Shown piece after piece: positions 54,801 through 64,000 of a stretch of 64,000 nucleotides of DNA. The stretch's first letter is position 1. The number at the start of each line of letters is the position of its first letter. Source of the DNA: Bolinopsis microptera (lineage: Eukaryota > Ctenophora > Tentaculata > Lobata > Bolinopsidae); the NCBI RefSeq assembly GCF_026151205.1, contig NC_087082.1, positions 7,819,908-7,883,907 of the forward strand, read 5' to 3'. A program made the position numbers and the translations under genes. The notes beneath the pieces are model-generated. The model saw only the letters and a list, made by a program, of their open reading frames with translations, was not told the origin of the DNA and did not search any database.

Positions 54801-57800
54801 CCACGCTATTTAACGACTACTTGTAAAATCTGATTGGAAAAAATGTGTTACGTGTACGACCGTGCAATGTCCAAACAAAGGGACTCGAACATGACTTGCC
54901 TTCCTGTTCTATGATAAATAAATGAAATGAGAAATTGTAAAATTATGAGGCTTACCTTCTTACAGCGCCCTCGACAAGTCGTATTTTAAAGGAAATTATT
55001 GACAGAACCTGAAACAAATAAGGTGTTACCTTAAATAAGTTGTTAAATAAGATTAAGGTGTTACCTTAAATGGACTATTCGAAAGAAAGATGTCATTGAA
55101 CAGAGTCTAGATGAAAGTGGACACATATCATTGCATATTTCTAAAGTAATGGACTTTAGAAAAAATATCAACTAACCGTTTCAAACGATTTCATTTCTCT
55201 AGCTTTGAGAAGAAACCTCGTGCCTTTGTCACTTGGTAACCCATTCCTAAACACTCTGAAAGTATTTTTGTTACAGTTCAAATACCATTATTTTTTGCCT
55301 AATGAGCAACTATATGAATTCTATTCATAAAGTTTATTAATGCAGATTTACGTTGTGATAGCATCTCAACTAATCCCCACTCATGACTCAAGAGATCTAT
55401 ATTTTTGTAAATTATATTCAAAATAAGGAACTACTAAATCGCCAGTAATCAGCACACAAAAATTCATCATAAAAAATGTTAATTAAAATAATAATAAATT
55501 GAAATTTAATAACACCACTTTTAAGATACAACTTGAACTAGTCATCCCAAAAAATAACTTAAACTAGATAAGTAGAGGTAGCTTTTATAGCTTGAAAATA
55601 AATTGTACATTTACATTTATGATTTGTACATTTACATTTATGATTTGTAAATTGTAATTTGTAACCGCTCTGCTGCCGTGAAAGTTGGCTAAGTATATGA
55701 CGCTTTCATAAATCATCCCCCCCCCCCCCCCCCCCCCCCCAATTTATTCTGCCACTATTGATCCCAGACTAATAGCTATCACACTCAAAAAGCGTTGTTC
55801 AAATTTTGTCATTATATAAACACCTTCAATTGGATGACGCGAAAACTTTTGTTCACACTTTCCTTTAGAATTCTCTTTCAAAGCGAGTTCTTTTATCTAT
55901 TTGAACGGACCAAGGCCTTCTGTCTTGTCATTAGAAGAAAGGATAAATTGTTGTTACATAACTACAAGTCTGGGTACGCGCAAAAAGAGCATTTTTGGAT
56001 ATAGAACTAGGCCAGTAGATCTTTAGGAAGCTTGTCAAATGACCAGAAGGTAGTAAGATGAGGTAAAACTGAAGTGTAAAATAAATTTGGGTTGTGCCTG
56101 GGCATGATACATATTTGATAGATTTGAGATTACAAAAGTTTAACCGTCTGTTTTATCAAAGTGTCGAGTACACAAAGATTCCTCAAGTTATGACATAACG
56201 AGGAAATACCAGAGTACAATAAGAATCGAACCAGGAAGTCACCACACTCGACCATCAGGACTCAGGAGACTTTTATCTCCATTATTTCTAATATTCGTTG
56301 TCATTTGTTAAGCTTCAAGTAGCCGAAAAAATCATAATGTTCCGAACATTGATTTTCGCCATCTTCGTTCTGGCTGTGCACTGCGCGCCAATCGACTATG
56401 ATTTTGAAATAGTAGAAATGGATTTCGCACCCGAACACCAGAAAAAAAAGAAATCTAGATTTGGAATTAGCACTTTTACTGGTCCTGTCACAAAGGCCGG
56501 AAAAGGAATTACCGGTGGCGTCAGCAAAGTAGGCAGTAAAGCGACAAATGGAGTCAAATCTGCAGGAAGCAATGTTCCGGGAATGAAGAAGAAGAAGACG
56601 GTAGCAAAGAAAGGAGGGAAGAAATCAAAGAAATCTAGCTTTGGAATTAGCACTTTTACTGGTCCTGTCACAAAGGCCGGAAAAGGAATTTCCGGTGGCG
56701 TCAGTAAAGTAGGCAGTAAAGCGACAAATGGAGTCAAATCTGCAGGAAGCAATGTTCCGGGAATGAAGAAGAAGAAGACGGTAGCAAAGAAAGGAGGAAA
56801 GAAATCAAAGAAATCTAGCTTTGGAATTAGCACTTTTACTGGTCCTGTCACAAAGGCCGGAAAAGGAATTTCTGGTGGCGTCAGCAAAGTAGGCAGTAAA
56901 GCGACAAATGGAGTCAAATCTGTAGGAGGCAAGGTTCCGGGAATGAAGAAGAAGAAGACGGTAGCAAAGAAGACGGTCGCAAAGAAGACGGTAGCAAAGA
57001 AGACAGTAGCAAAGAAGACGGTAGCAAAGAAAGGAGGAAAGAAAGGAGGAAAGAAGCATTAAACAGTCAACATGTTGCAGTAGATCTAAAGAGAACTCTT
57101 AGCTTAACCACTAACCAGTAACACTTGACCGTGATCGGAGATGTATTGGAGTAAACATATAGAGTACAGACTTCGCCTTGATTTATTTTATGAGGATTAT
57201 GTATTTTCGAGATTATCTAGAATAAGCTCCTTAAGCGTACCCACATCAGGGACGAAAATGATTATTATCAATAAAAATTCGTTGTTTAATTATGTAATGT
57301 GTCTAAAATATAAAGTAAAAAATTCGATATTATAAAATAAAAAAGGTATCACCAGCCGAAGCTGTACCAAATCACAGCTTGGTAACTGGCCGACTTGCAT
57401 CCGACCGGATTTGAACCCGGGTCTTCTGCTTGGGAGGCGATCGTATTATCACTACACCAGCCGGCCGACTAAGGCCGGCTAAGTACATGACGCTTTAATA
57501 ATTCTTCCCGCCCCCACTTATTCTGCCACTATTGATCCCAGACTAATGGCTTTCAGTAATTCAGTTTCACACTCAAAAAGCGTTGTTCGAATTTTGTCAT
57601 TATATAAACACCTTCAATTGGACGACACCAAAACTTTTGTTCACACTTTCCTTTAGAACTCTCTTTCAAAGCGAGTTCTTTAATCTATTTGAACGGACCA
57701 AGGCCTTCTGTCTTGTCATTAGAAGAAAGGATAAATTGTTGATACATAACTATAAGTCTGGGTACGCGCAAAAAGAGCCTTTTTGGATATAGCCTTTTTT

Positions 57801-60800
57801 GAAGAAGCTTGTCAAATGACCAGAAGGTAATAAGAGAAAGTAAAACTGAAGTGTAAAATAAACTTGGGTTGTGCCTGGGCATGATATATTTTTGATAGAT
57901 TTGAGATTACAAAAGTTTAACCGTCTGTTTTTATCAAAGTATCGAGTATACAAAGATTCCTCATAACAAGGAAATACCAGAGTACAATAAGAACCGAACC
58001 TTGATCATCAGGAGACTTTTATCTCTATTGTTTCTAAGATTCGTTGTCATTTGTTAAGCTTGTGGTCGAAAAAATAATAATGTTCCGAACATTGATTTTC
58101 GCCATCTTCGTTCTGGCTGTGCACTGCGCGCCAATCGACTATGATTTTGAAATAGTAGAAACGGATTTCGCACCAGAGCACCAGAAAAAAAAGAAATCTA
58201 GTTTTGGAATTAGGACTTTTACTGGTCCTGTTACAAAGGCCGGAAAAGGAATTACCGGTGGCGTCAGTAAAGTAGGCAGTAAAGCGACAAATGGAGTCAA
58301 ATCTGTAGGAAGCAAGGTTCCGGGAATGAAGAAGAAGAAGAAGACGGTAGCAAAGAAAGGAGGAAAGAAATCAAAGAAATCTAGCTTTGGAATTAGCACT
58401 TTTACTGGTCCTGTCACAAAGGCCGGAAAAGGAATTTCCGGTGGCGTCAGCAAAGTAGGCAGTAAAGCGACAAATGGAGTCAAATCTGCAGGAAGCGATG
58501 TTCCGGGAATCAAGAAGAAAAAGACGGTAGCAAAAAAGACGGTAGCAAAGAAAGGAGGAAAGAAGACGGTAGCAAAGAAAGGAGGAAAGAAAGGAGGAAA
58601 GAAAGGAGGAAAGAAATCAAAGAAATCTAGCTTTGGAATTAGCACTTTTACTGGTCCTGTCACAAAGGCCGGAAAAGGAATTTCCGGTAGCGTTAGCAAA
58701 GTAGGCAGTAAAGCGACAAATGGAGTCAAATCTGCAGGAAGCAAGGTTCCGGGAATGAAGAAGAAGAAGAAGACGGTAGCAAAGAAAGGAGGAATGAAAT
58801 CAAAGAAATCTAGCTTTGGAATTAGCACTTTTACTGGTCCTGTCACAAAGGCCGGAAAAGGAATTTCCGGTGGCGTCAGCAAAGTAGGCAGTAAAGCGAC
58901 AAATGGAGTCAAATCTGCAGGAAGCAATGTTCCGGGAATCAAGAAGAAAAAGACGGTAGCAAAGAAGACAGTAGCAAAGAAGACGGTATCAAAGAAAGGA
59001 GGAAAGAAGACGGTAGCAAAGAAAGGAGGAAAGAAGACGGTAGCAAAGAAAGGAGGAAAGAAAGGAGGAAAGAAAGGAGGAAAGAAAGGAGGAAAGAAAT
59101 CAAAGAAATCTAGCTTTGGAATTAGCACTTTTACTGGTCCTGTCACAAAGGCCGGAAAAGGAATTTCCGGTGGTGTCAGCAAAGTAGGCAGTAAAGCGAC
59201 AAATGGAGTCAAATCTGCAGGAAGCAAGGTTCCGGGAATGAAGAAGAAGAAGAAGACGGTAGCAAAGAAAGGAGGAAAGAAATCAAAGAAATCTAGCTTT
59301 GGAATTAGCACTTTTACTGGTCCTGTCACAAAGGCCGGAAAAGGAATTACCGGTGGTGTCAGCAAAGTAGGCAGTAAAGCGACAAATGGAGTCAAATCTG
59401 CAGGAAGCAATGTTCCGGGAATCAAGAAGAAAAAGACGGTAGCAAAGAAAGGAGGAAAGAAGGGAGGAAAGAAATCAAAGAAATCTAGCTTTGGAATTAG
59501 CACTTTTACTGGTCCTGTCACAAAGGCCGGAAAAGGAATTTCCGGTGGTGTCAGCAAAGTAGGCAGTAAAGAGACAAATGGAGTCAAATCTGCAGGAAGC
59601 AAGGTTCCGGGAATGAAGAAGAAGACGGTAGCAAAGAAAGGAGGAAAGAAATCAAAGAAATCTAGCTTTGGAATTAGCACTTTTACTGGTCCTGTCACAA
59701 AGGCCGGAAAAGGAATTTCCGGTGGTGTCAGCAAAGTAGGCAGTAAAGCGACAAATGGAGTCAAATCTGCAGGAAGCAAGGTTCCGGGAATGAAGAAGAA
59801 GAAGAAGAAGACGGTAGCAAAGAAAGGAGGAAAGAAATCAAAGAAATCTAGCTTTGGAATTAGTACTTTTACTGGTCCTGTCAGAAAGGCCGGAAAAGGA
59901 ATTTCCGGTGGTGTTAGCAAAGTAGGCAGTAAAGCGACAAATGGAGTCAAATCTGCAGGAAGCAAGGTTCCGGGAATGAAGAAGAAGAAGACGGTAGCAA
60001 AGAAAGGAGGAAAGAAATCAAAGAAATCTAGCTTTGAAATTAGTACTTTTACTGGTCCTGTCACAAAGGTCGGAAAAGGAATTTCCGGTGGCGTCAGCAA
60101 AGTAGGCAGTAAAGCGACAAATGGAGTCAAATCTGCAGGAAGCAAGGTTCCGGGAATGAAGAAGAAGAAAAATACGGTAGCAAAGAAGACGGTAGCAAAG
60201 AAAGAAGGAAAGAAGACGGTAGCTAAGAAAGGAGGAAAGAAAGAAGGAAAGAAGATGGTAGCAAAGAAAGGAGGAAAGAAAGGAGGAAGGAAAGGAGGAA
60301 AGAAAGGAGGAAAGAAAGGAGGAAAGAAAGGAGGAAAGAAAGGAGGAAAGAAAGGAGGAAAGAAAGGAGGAAAGAAAGGAGGAAAGAAAGGAGGAAAGAA
60401 AGGAGGAAAGAAAGGAGGAAAGAAAGGAGGAAAGAAAGGAGGAAAGAAAGGAGGAAAGAAAGGAGGAAAGAAAGGAGGAAAGAAAGGAGGAAAGAAAGGA
60501 GGAAAGAAGCATTAAACAGTCAAAATGTTGCAGTAGATCTAAAGAGAACTCTTAGCTTAACCACTAACCAGTAACACTTGACCGTGATCGGAGATGTATT
60601 GAAGTAAACATATAGAGTACAGACTTCGCCTTGATTTATTTTATGAGGATTATGTATTTTCTTAAGTGTTCCCACATCAGGGACGAAAATAACTATTATC
60701 AAAAAAAATTCCTTGTTTAATTATGTAATGTGTCTAAAATATAAAGTAAAAAATACAATATTATAAAATAAAAAGGTTAACTACCACTGATGTATCTTTA

Positions 60801-63605
60801 TCAAGCATACAGATTGCAGAAAAATGCTCGCAAGGTGATAGAAGCTTTATCATGTCAAGGCAGTCTATGGTGTTATACAATATACACATTACACATTTAC
60901 ACAGCTACATGCAGGTTACACGTACGTGTATTGAAGTGCGGATTAGCTATAGATCAGTTTATTTGAAAACTGATAAAATTACAACTCACGTAAATTGGAC
61001 TGGCTGTCTGACTTTGTGGAACTGTGCGGATCTTTGGGCGTACTTTTTATTCTTCTTCGGTAAAACCAAGGGTGGAGGATCATCAGCGAGAAATCCGGGC
61101 TGAAATTGGAAGGATTAACAGTTGACTACTTGACTAGGGCGATTGTATTGGGAATTCATGACAAGAGGCACGAATGATGGTGGGGAGCTGGGAGGTGAGA
61201 CATGCTTTTTTGACATGTGACAGCAACTATTAACCTATCAGCTTCTATCTTTGAAAATTAAATTATCTTTTATTTTTACATTATAATTAGCTATGTCATT
61301 TGTAACGGTTCGTTGCAATCTTTAAAGCCAACTTCATTGATAACAATTTGGCCGTGTAAATAGTAGATTAAAAATGTTATAAATGATTCACGAAATTTTT
61401 GGCATTCCACACGTCTTTACGATCGGAGAGCACAGTGGTAATTATGATGGGTAAATTCCTGATTCAGTTATTTCGTCGGGTATTCGATTAAATTAAAATT
61501 ACTTTACGATCGAACCATCTGAACTCTGTCTGACGTTTCATTACAGCAATCACGATTATTGTGTTACCAAAACTTTTATTAAATCTTCAATCATATACAT
61601 ACGAGACTCCTTTGCGCAATGATGACTCCTGTACATTACTCTTCATATTTACTTCGACATGACATTAGCAGATCCCGGTTGGTTGCCGGGCGACTAATGT
61701 CATAACAGTAAACTCCCTCCTTGCCTGGGAGAATGGCCAGCTACCATTCCGGATAATAATTAGTAGTCAAGGTAACAGAGGACGTACACAAGTAAGTACA
61801 AAAGGTAAGGCCGTCATATGTGTCATTACTTGTTAGGAAAACGCAGCGCTCCCTACAGAGTAGCAGCCTGTCTCTCAAATACTGAACCTACTGTTAGCCC
61901 CACAGTAATTCATGGATTGCATTTCAACACGGTGCCCTATTGCCCCACTCATTTTAAACAATGCATCATTTAACCGGTCAATATGCTCATTTGTGCCCTA
62001 ATGAAAAATTATAGCACCATAATTTATCAGACATTGCATGAGTATCGTGATACTGAACTCTGATTAAGTTGTCGAACTGAGGGCCTATCATTACTCATCC
62101 TTACAATTGTTCTATAAAATACTGGTTGTCTTATCAGTTATCACAGACTCGCAGTATTGAATATTATTTTAATTCGAATCAAGACTACAGTGTAAGCTGC
62201 ACTGGTTAACATCAGAAATAAATGCGCTGCAAAGAAGTAACCGATAAGATAACAGAGAAAACAGAAAATTCTTACCCCTGCAGAGAACTTGTCGACGTTC
62301 CGATTGACCAACATGATACAGCGAGATCGAGCACTAAGTTTGATCGAATGTTTCCGATTCATAGACAGACGACTTTAATAAACACTGCCACCAGAAAAAT
62401 AAAACAGAGATAAAATGTAGCATGCTGAGCGATTCTTGTAATAGAGACGTAATCATTATCAAGTGCATGATCCGCAAGCCAAATAATTATTCAAGTATTT
62501 GTTCTACTATTCGATGTTCCTTCACAGAGCATTTATAATGTCGACGTAGTTGTCACAGCTACCGGTGGGATCAAATTAGACTTACAGCCTATCGGAAGTA
62601 GCGATTCGATGAGAATTAATGGTTTGAAATATTTTACTTTATATTTCGCAATGATTGTCGAGCCCCTTGAAAATATCGATGTCATGACGTCGTTGCTTTA
62701 AATTTAGCTATTTGAGTATTTGTAATGTCGTATCAAATATATGATATAATACTCATATGTAGAATTTTTGAAGTTTCATGGCGCGAACAGCTTAATTTCA
62801 GTGAAACCAGATACATTTGGTAACTTACCTTTATCTTCGCTGTAAAGCCCCAATTCTTGCCGGGTGATAGTTGCGGGTTGTAACTGAAAATTATTCATAT
62901 CAATATAGCTAAAATCAAATATTCAATTATTACAATAAAACTAAAATAAGAATTAAATATTCGACACACAACATTAAAATCCCGACACACAACATTTTTC
63001 AATGTTACGAACAGTGAGCGAATGATTTTCATTAATGAACATCACATTATATTAATAATTCGTCCAACTGAACACCTGCAGTTTTAAAATTAATTTTAAA
63101 GATTAAACACAAAGTGGTTTGTAAAGTGCAGGAGGTAACATTGATTTATCATATCAAACAAAAAATAACCCAAATTATAGATTTTTGTTTGTAGGACGTT
63201 AATTGTTCCGTCTATTAACTATTAAAATGTATTTTTATACACTTGCACCCGAACCCTGCATTTAAAATAACGTAACTTTTAAACTATTCTTCTGTTATAT
63301 TATATTACTCAATATATAGCATATACTGACTTGATCTTCTTAAAGCGCTCGCTGCCCCCAGCAACATACGTAGCGCCTCCTTCTAGATCATCAATACCGA
63401 GAACTTGTCTGCTGCCTTTGGGTGTGTATAGTCGTCGGACAGCGCCAAAAGGCGCACTTATTTGATGGGTTATGTCAGAAAGGAGCGCATCGAATGTCCG
63501 GTAACGCCTGCGGCTCACTACAAACTTTCTGCCCTCATATTTCCCGTCACCGTTTCTTAGAACAGTAACATGTTTTGCGGGAGTCGTATCAACTGATAGA
63601 GCCAT
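39177..63605 (-). CDS. DCDC2-like doublecortin protein with long acidic modular tail
   Basis: Sixteen minus-strand exons join in phase to 1069 residues: 63605-63331, 62883-62829, 61099-60990, 55255-55177, 55008-54956, 49229-49095, 48522-47921, 46199-45900, 45417-45154, 44667-44419, 43871-43623, 43074-42826, 41478-41209, 40426-40256, 39551-39504, 39277-39177. Doublecortin domain 1 (residues about 12-95) has VLRNGDGKYEGRKFVV, APFGAVRRLYTP and GGATYVAGGSERFKKI. Domain 2 spans exons 4-6 (TVFRNGL, EGAVRRLFTLEGG, GGIYVACGHRRF). These domains bind microtubules; the APFGAVR and YVAGG signatures fit DCDC2, a ciliary protein. The tail is acidic, rich in SPFEQ and TPR motifs, and ends RRRSVSSSK. Exons 8-15 are phase 1 at both sides. 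Cassette exon starts may be 9 bp further upstream. Confidence 0.88.
40110..40215 (+). mobile_element. Fragment of the 29285-type dispersed element
   Basis: Shares ATCGGGTTTGGATATATGA and TGATGACAAAAGTCTGCTCC with 29285-29735. It lies in a doublecortin-gene intron just after exon 14. Confidence 0.65.
41763..42675 (-). mobile_element. Long form of the 29285-type dispersed element
   Basis: Minus-strand copy: CCCTACTCTTGCCGAAGGCA near 42675, GGAGCAGACTTTTGTC at about 42570-42585 inverted, and the other end GAATTTCGCCGCGGTAATACC near 41763. About 0.9 kb against 0.45 kb at 29285. No coding recognised. Confidence 0.6.
42680..44745 (-). repeat. Tandem duplication of a doublecortin-gene cassette exon
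   Basis: Units of about 795 bp at 42680-43475 and 43478-44272 are nearly identical, followed by a shortened third unit at 44275-44745. Each carries one 249-bp exon (83 codons, phase 1-1) and its flanking introns. The third unit lost part of its 5' intron. Confidence 0.9.
46281..47558. mobile_element. Putative TIR element expanded by a 62-bp palindromic minisatellite
   Basis: Bounded by AATAAGTACAAT and its complement ATTGTACTTATT. The middle (about 46489-47505) is about 16 copies of a 62-bp unit including TGTTTTGATATGGCTATTAG. Each unit contains a 33-bp near-palindrome (GTTAGAGGGCTGTTAC / CGTAACAGCTCTCTAAC). Units alternate TTACCG and TTTCCG variants. It lies in the intron between doublecortin exons 7 and 8. 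Mobility is inferred from the inverted ends. Confidence 0.7.
49624..50294. mobile_element. mariner-like MITE
   Basis: 671 bp; ends CAGGGTGTCAGAATTATTGG and the complement of ATAATTATGACACCCTG agree over about 22 bp with one mismatch. TA follows the right end; the left end has TACAG before it, so a CAG slip is likely. CAGGGTGTC is typical of mariner/Tc1 ends. Sits in doublecortin intron 5. No transposase. Confidence 0.8.
50634..50849 (+). CDS. Hypothetical small ORF in a doublecortin intron
   Basis: 71 codons (MARSERIARLMSGWRLPTDL...). Polar, no signal peptide, no motif recognised. Codon content looks more gene-like than neighbours, but nothing else supports it. Confidence 0.2.
   Translation: MARSERIARLMSGWRLPTDLRTPNNNNYESIFHSPMRQFNESLVISGKASSTNHCSQSNHQTPDQMNAYLI
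50973..51143. repeat. Dispersed repeat, pair of 63791-63955
   Basis: GCTAAGGATCCATT, CCTCGGTCGACTCAGCCGAA and AGGATACCCCTTCAGT are shared in order and orientation with 63791-63955. SINE-like in size, but I cannot identify a tRNA or 5S head. Confidence 0.8.
51378..52578. repeat. 17-bp satellite GTACGTGTCGAACTAGA, split by a transposon
   Basis: Left part 51378-51621 (mixed units, inverted at its start) and right part 52444-52578 (about eight units). A diverged start-like copy is at 25083-25200. The array is interrupted by the element at 51622-52443. Confidence 0.9.
51622..52443. mobile_element. TIR element with G-run ends and subterminal 10-bp repeats
   Basis: 822 bp; inverted ends GGGGGGGATGCAACGTCAAT continuing TAATGTCA. 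The 8-bp GTCGAACT is present on both flanks (51614-51621, 52444-52451), consistent with a target duplication, although the target is itself a satellite. Inside each end are tandem TCAATTAATG decamers: about seven on the left and about nine on the right, in the same orientation. No coding. Confidence 0.88.
52613..52813 (+). CDS. Hypothetical small ORF next to the satellite
   Basis: 66 codons (MDTLNIRYTIEQFLEADKNK...). No domain recognised; could be chance in AT-rich DNA. The rest of the intron, 52814-54955, shows nothing. Confidence 0.15.
   Translation: MDTLNIRYTIEQFLEADKNKNEHLQGNKFLHRIGSAAHMLLHETIILSNIHTLHTLYNLTSLLPSP
55675..57340 (+). repeat. Gene-scale tandem duplication, unit 1
   Basis: Upstream blocks (TTATTCTGCCACTATTGATC, ATTATATAAACACCTTCAAT, GGACCAAGGCCTTCTGTCTT), coding start and 3' flank are all repeated in unit 2 (57478-60775). 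A 30-C run at 55719 replaces a short C-rich stretch in unit 2. So promoter, gene and 3' end were duplicated together. Confidence 0.92.
56337..57062 (+). CDS. Secreted lysine-rich modular protein, three modules
   Basis: The ATG at 56337 begins MFRTLIFAIFVLAVHCAP, a signal peptide; an in-frame non-ATG extension upstream is ignored. 241 residues. An acidic stretch (IDYDFEIVEMDF) precedes three modules of about 60 residues, each FGISTFTGPVTKAGKGI, GGVSKVGSKATNGVKSAG, VPGMKKKKTVAKKGGKKSKK. The tail is TVAKK repeats ending GGKKGGKKH. No Cys after the signal. Same plan as the 1076-residue protein at 6129. The intronless gene lies antisense in intron 3 of the doublecortin gene. AATAAA at 57270 may be its poly(A) signal. 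Function unknown; a secreted polycation. Confidence 0.85.
   Translation: MFRTLIFAIFVLAVHCAPIDYDFEIVEMDFAPEHQKKKKSRFGISTFTGPVTKAGKGITGGVSKVGSKATNGVKSAGSNVPGMKKKKTVAKKGGKKSKKSSFGISTFTGPVTKAGKGISGGVSKVGSKATNGVKSAGSNVPGMKKKKTVAKKGGKKSKKSSFGISTFTGPVTKAGKGISGGVSKVGSKATNGVKSVGGKVPGMKKKKTVAKKTVAKKTVAKKTVAKKTVAKKGGKKGGKKH
57346..57466 (-). mobile_element. tRNA-derived SINE, short copy
   Basis: Same tRNA-Gly-like head as 15480-15772 (GTAGTGATAATACGATCGCC, ACCCGGGTTCAAATCCGGTC) with only the start of the body. It lacks the 8-bp TGCATCAA duplication seen in the other copy. It separates the two tandem gene units. Confidence 0.8.
58080..60515 (+). CDS. Secreted lysine-rich modular protein, ten modules
   Basis: The ATG at 58080 gives the same signal peptide as its neighbour and 811 residues in all. 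Ten copies of the FGISTFTGPVTKAGKG module are separated by variable lysine-rich linkers (KKKKTVAKK, GGKK). The protein ends in about 23 KKGG units and a final H. Modules differ by few residues (for example DVPGI, NVPGI, KVPGM; one ETNG, one VRKAG, one FEIST), so copies are being homogenised. It has the same intronless, nested, antisense setting as the 241-residue paralog. The antisense open frame is a shadow. No domain of known function. Confidence 0.87.
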   Translation: MFRTLIFAIFVLAVHCAPIDYDFEIVETDFAPEHQKKKKSSFGIRTFTGPVTKAGKGITGGVSKVGSKATNGVKSVGSKVPGMKKKKKTVAKKGGKKSKKSSFGISTFTGPVTKAGKGISGGVSKVGSKATNGVKSAGSDVPGIKKKKTVAKKTVAKKGGKKTVAKKGGKKGGKKGGKKSKKSSFGISTFTGPVTKAGKGISGSVSKVGSKATNGVKSAGSKVPGMKKKKKTVAKKGGMKSKKSSFGISTFTGPVTKAGKGISGGVSKVGSKATNGVKSAGSNVPGIKKKKTVAKKTVAKKTVSKKGGKKTVAKKGGKKTVAKKGGKKGGKKGGKKGGKKSKKSSFGISTFTGPVTKAGKGISGGVSKVGSKATNGVKSAGSKVPGMKKKKKTVAKKGGKKSKKSSFGISTFTGPVTKAGKGITGGVSKVGSKATNGVKSAGSNVPGIKKKKTVAKKGGKKGGKKSKKSSFGISTFTGPVTKAGKGISGGVSKVGSKETNGVKSAGSKVPGMKKKTVAKKGGKKSKKSSFGISTFTGPVTKAGKGISGGVSKVGSKATNGVKSAGSKVPGMKKKKKKTVAKKGGKKSKKSSFGISTFTGPVRKAGKGISGGVSKVGSKATNGVKSAGSKVPGMKKKKTVAKKGGKKSKKSSFEISTFTGPVTKVGKGISGGVSKVGSKATNGVKSAGSKVPGMKKKKNTVAKKTVAKKEGKKTVAKKGGKKEGKKMVAKKGGKKGGRKGGKKGGKKGGKKGGKKGGKKGGKKGGKKGGKKGGKKGGKKGGKKGGKKGGKKGGKKGGKKGGKKGGKKGGKKH
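60285..60509 (+). repeat. 12-bp coding minisatellite (KKGG)n
   Basis: About 18 perfect copies of AAGAAAGGAGGA at the 3' end of the coding sequence, with identical codons in every unit. Such uniformity suggests recent slippage or unequal exchange and likely length polymorphism. Confidence 0.93.
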
Positions 63606-64000
63606 TAATAACTGTCTTCATGTTCATTTAACCTCATCATGGACCATTCTGGTTCATATTTAAACCTTAAAGATTGAATATGAAGTATGAGACGGCACTG
63701 TGATATTTAATCAGGAAATTGGCCTTTTAGACTTATCAATCATAAGATTTAAGGGTTTAAGGTCAATACTATCCTACGTATGATATAAATCAGTGTCACC
63801 TAGTCTAGAAAGTAGCTAAGGATCCATTGGATCTATGCGATCTCCTCGGTCGACTCAGCCGAATGATAGCGAACTTAATTACGGGTTAAATGAGGAGGGG
63901 TACCTGTTCAAAGTTCAAGAAACTTCCTAGGATACCCCTTCAGTGCATACAGTAAACATAGTACTATTAACTATTAAACCATCGTGCCATCGTGCCATCC
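63606..64000. repeat. 5' flank of the doublecortin gene with dispersed repeat 63791-63955
   Basis: The repeat shares GCTAAGGATCCATTG, CCTCGGTCGACTCAGCCGAA and GGATACCCCTTCAGTGCATA with 50973-51143. Otherwise AT-rich; no promoter motif can be called. Confidence 0.7.

Larger units (their letters stand above)
57478..60775 (+). repeat. Gene-scale tandem duplication, unit 2
   Basis: Homologous to 55675-57340 over promoter-side, coding start and 3' flank; longer only because the coding repeats expanded. Confidence 0.92.

Noticed and set aside
58139-60145. 668-codon minus-strand frame over the ten-module gene
   Set aside because: Antisense shadow of a repeat-rich coding sequence; no independent features.
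62222-62413. Small plus-strand ORF in the first doublecortin introns
   Set aside because: No motif or context; length expected by chance.

Overview
The window is nuclear DNA from an invertebrate animal. It is AT-rich, its genes are split by GT-AG introns, and the gaps are filled with small DNA transposons, LINE and SINE debris and tandem repeats. Four conserved animal genes can be rebuilt exon by exon with matching intron phases: an LRP2BP-like Sel1-repeat protein (+ strand, 12.1-18.1 kb), a cytochrome b561 (- strand, 19.0-22.7 kb), a uridine-cytidine kinase-like 1 protein, UCKL1 (+ strand, 27.6-33.9 kb), and a DCDC2-like doublecortin protein (- strand, 39.2-63.6 kb). The species cannot be named from sequence alone. 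Several transposon-borne reading frames resemble ones I associate with cnidarians, so a cnidarian or another early-branching animal is plausible but unproven.

Layout. 0-6 kb: dispersed GC-rich repeat modules, a decayed LINE reverse transcriptase fragment and a PHD-finger reading frame that looks like a retrotransposon ORF1. 6.1-9.4 kb: one long secreted, extremely lysine-rich protein (- strand), with a 728-bp foldback transposon just upstream of its start. 10-12 kb: LINE 3' debris. 12.1-18.1 kb: LRP2BP homolog, with a minisatellite grown from one of its exon/intron junctions and several transposons in its introns. 19.0-22.7 kb: cytochrome b561; one intron is almost pure (CAAA)n and another carries a 2.4-kb terminal-inverted-repeat element. 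23-34 kb: UCKL1, with four candidate alternative first exons upstream and a possible alternative internal exon. 34-39 kb: repeat-rich, no gene recognised. 39.2-63.6 kb: the doublecortin gene, whose acidic tail is built from phase 1-1 exons including tandemly duplicated cassettes. One of its introns holds, on the opposite strand, two tandem genes for secreted lysine-rich modular proteins.

Themes. (1) Two families of secreted polycations share one plan: signal peptide, short acidic segment, then Lys/Gly/Ser repeats. They are the most novel protein content here; matrix, mineral, capsule or adhesive roles are guesses. (2) Several introns host tandem arrays that contain splice-signal sequences. 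(3) Several transposons have G-run termini and subterminal short repeats or palindromes. All gene models come from reading the sequence and recalling protein families; no database search or RNA evidence was used.
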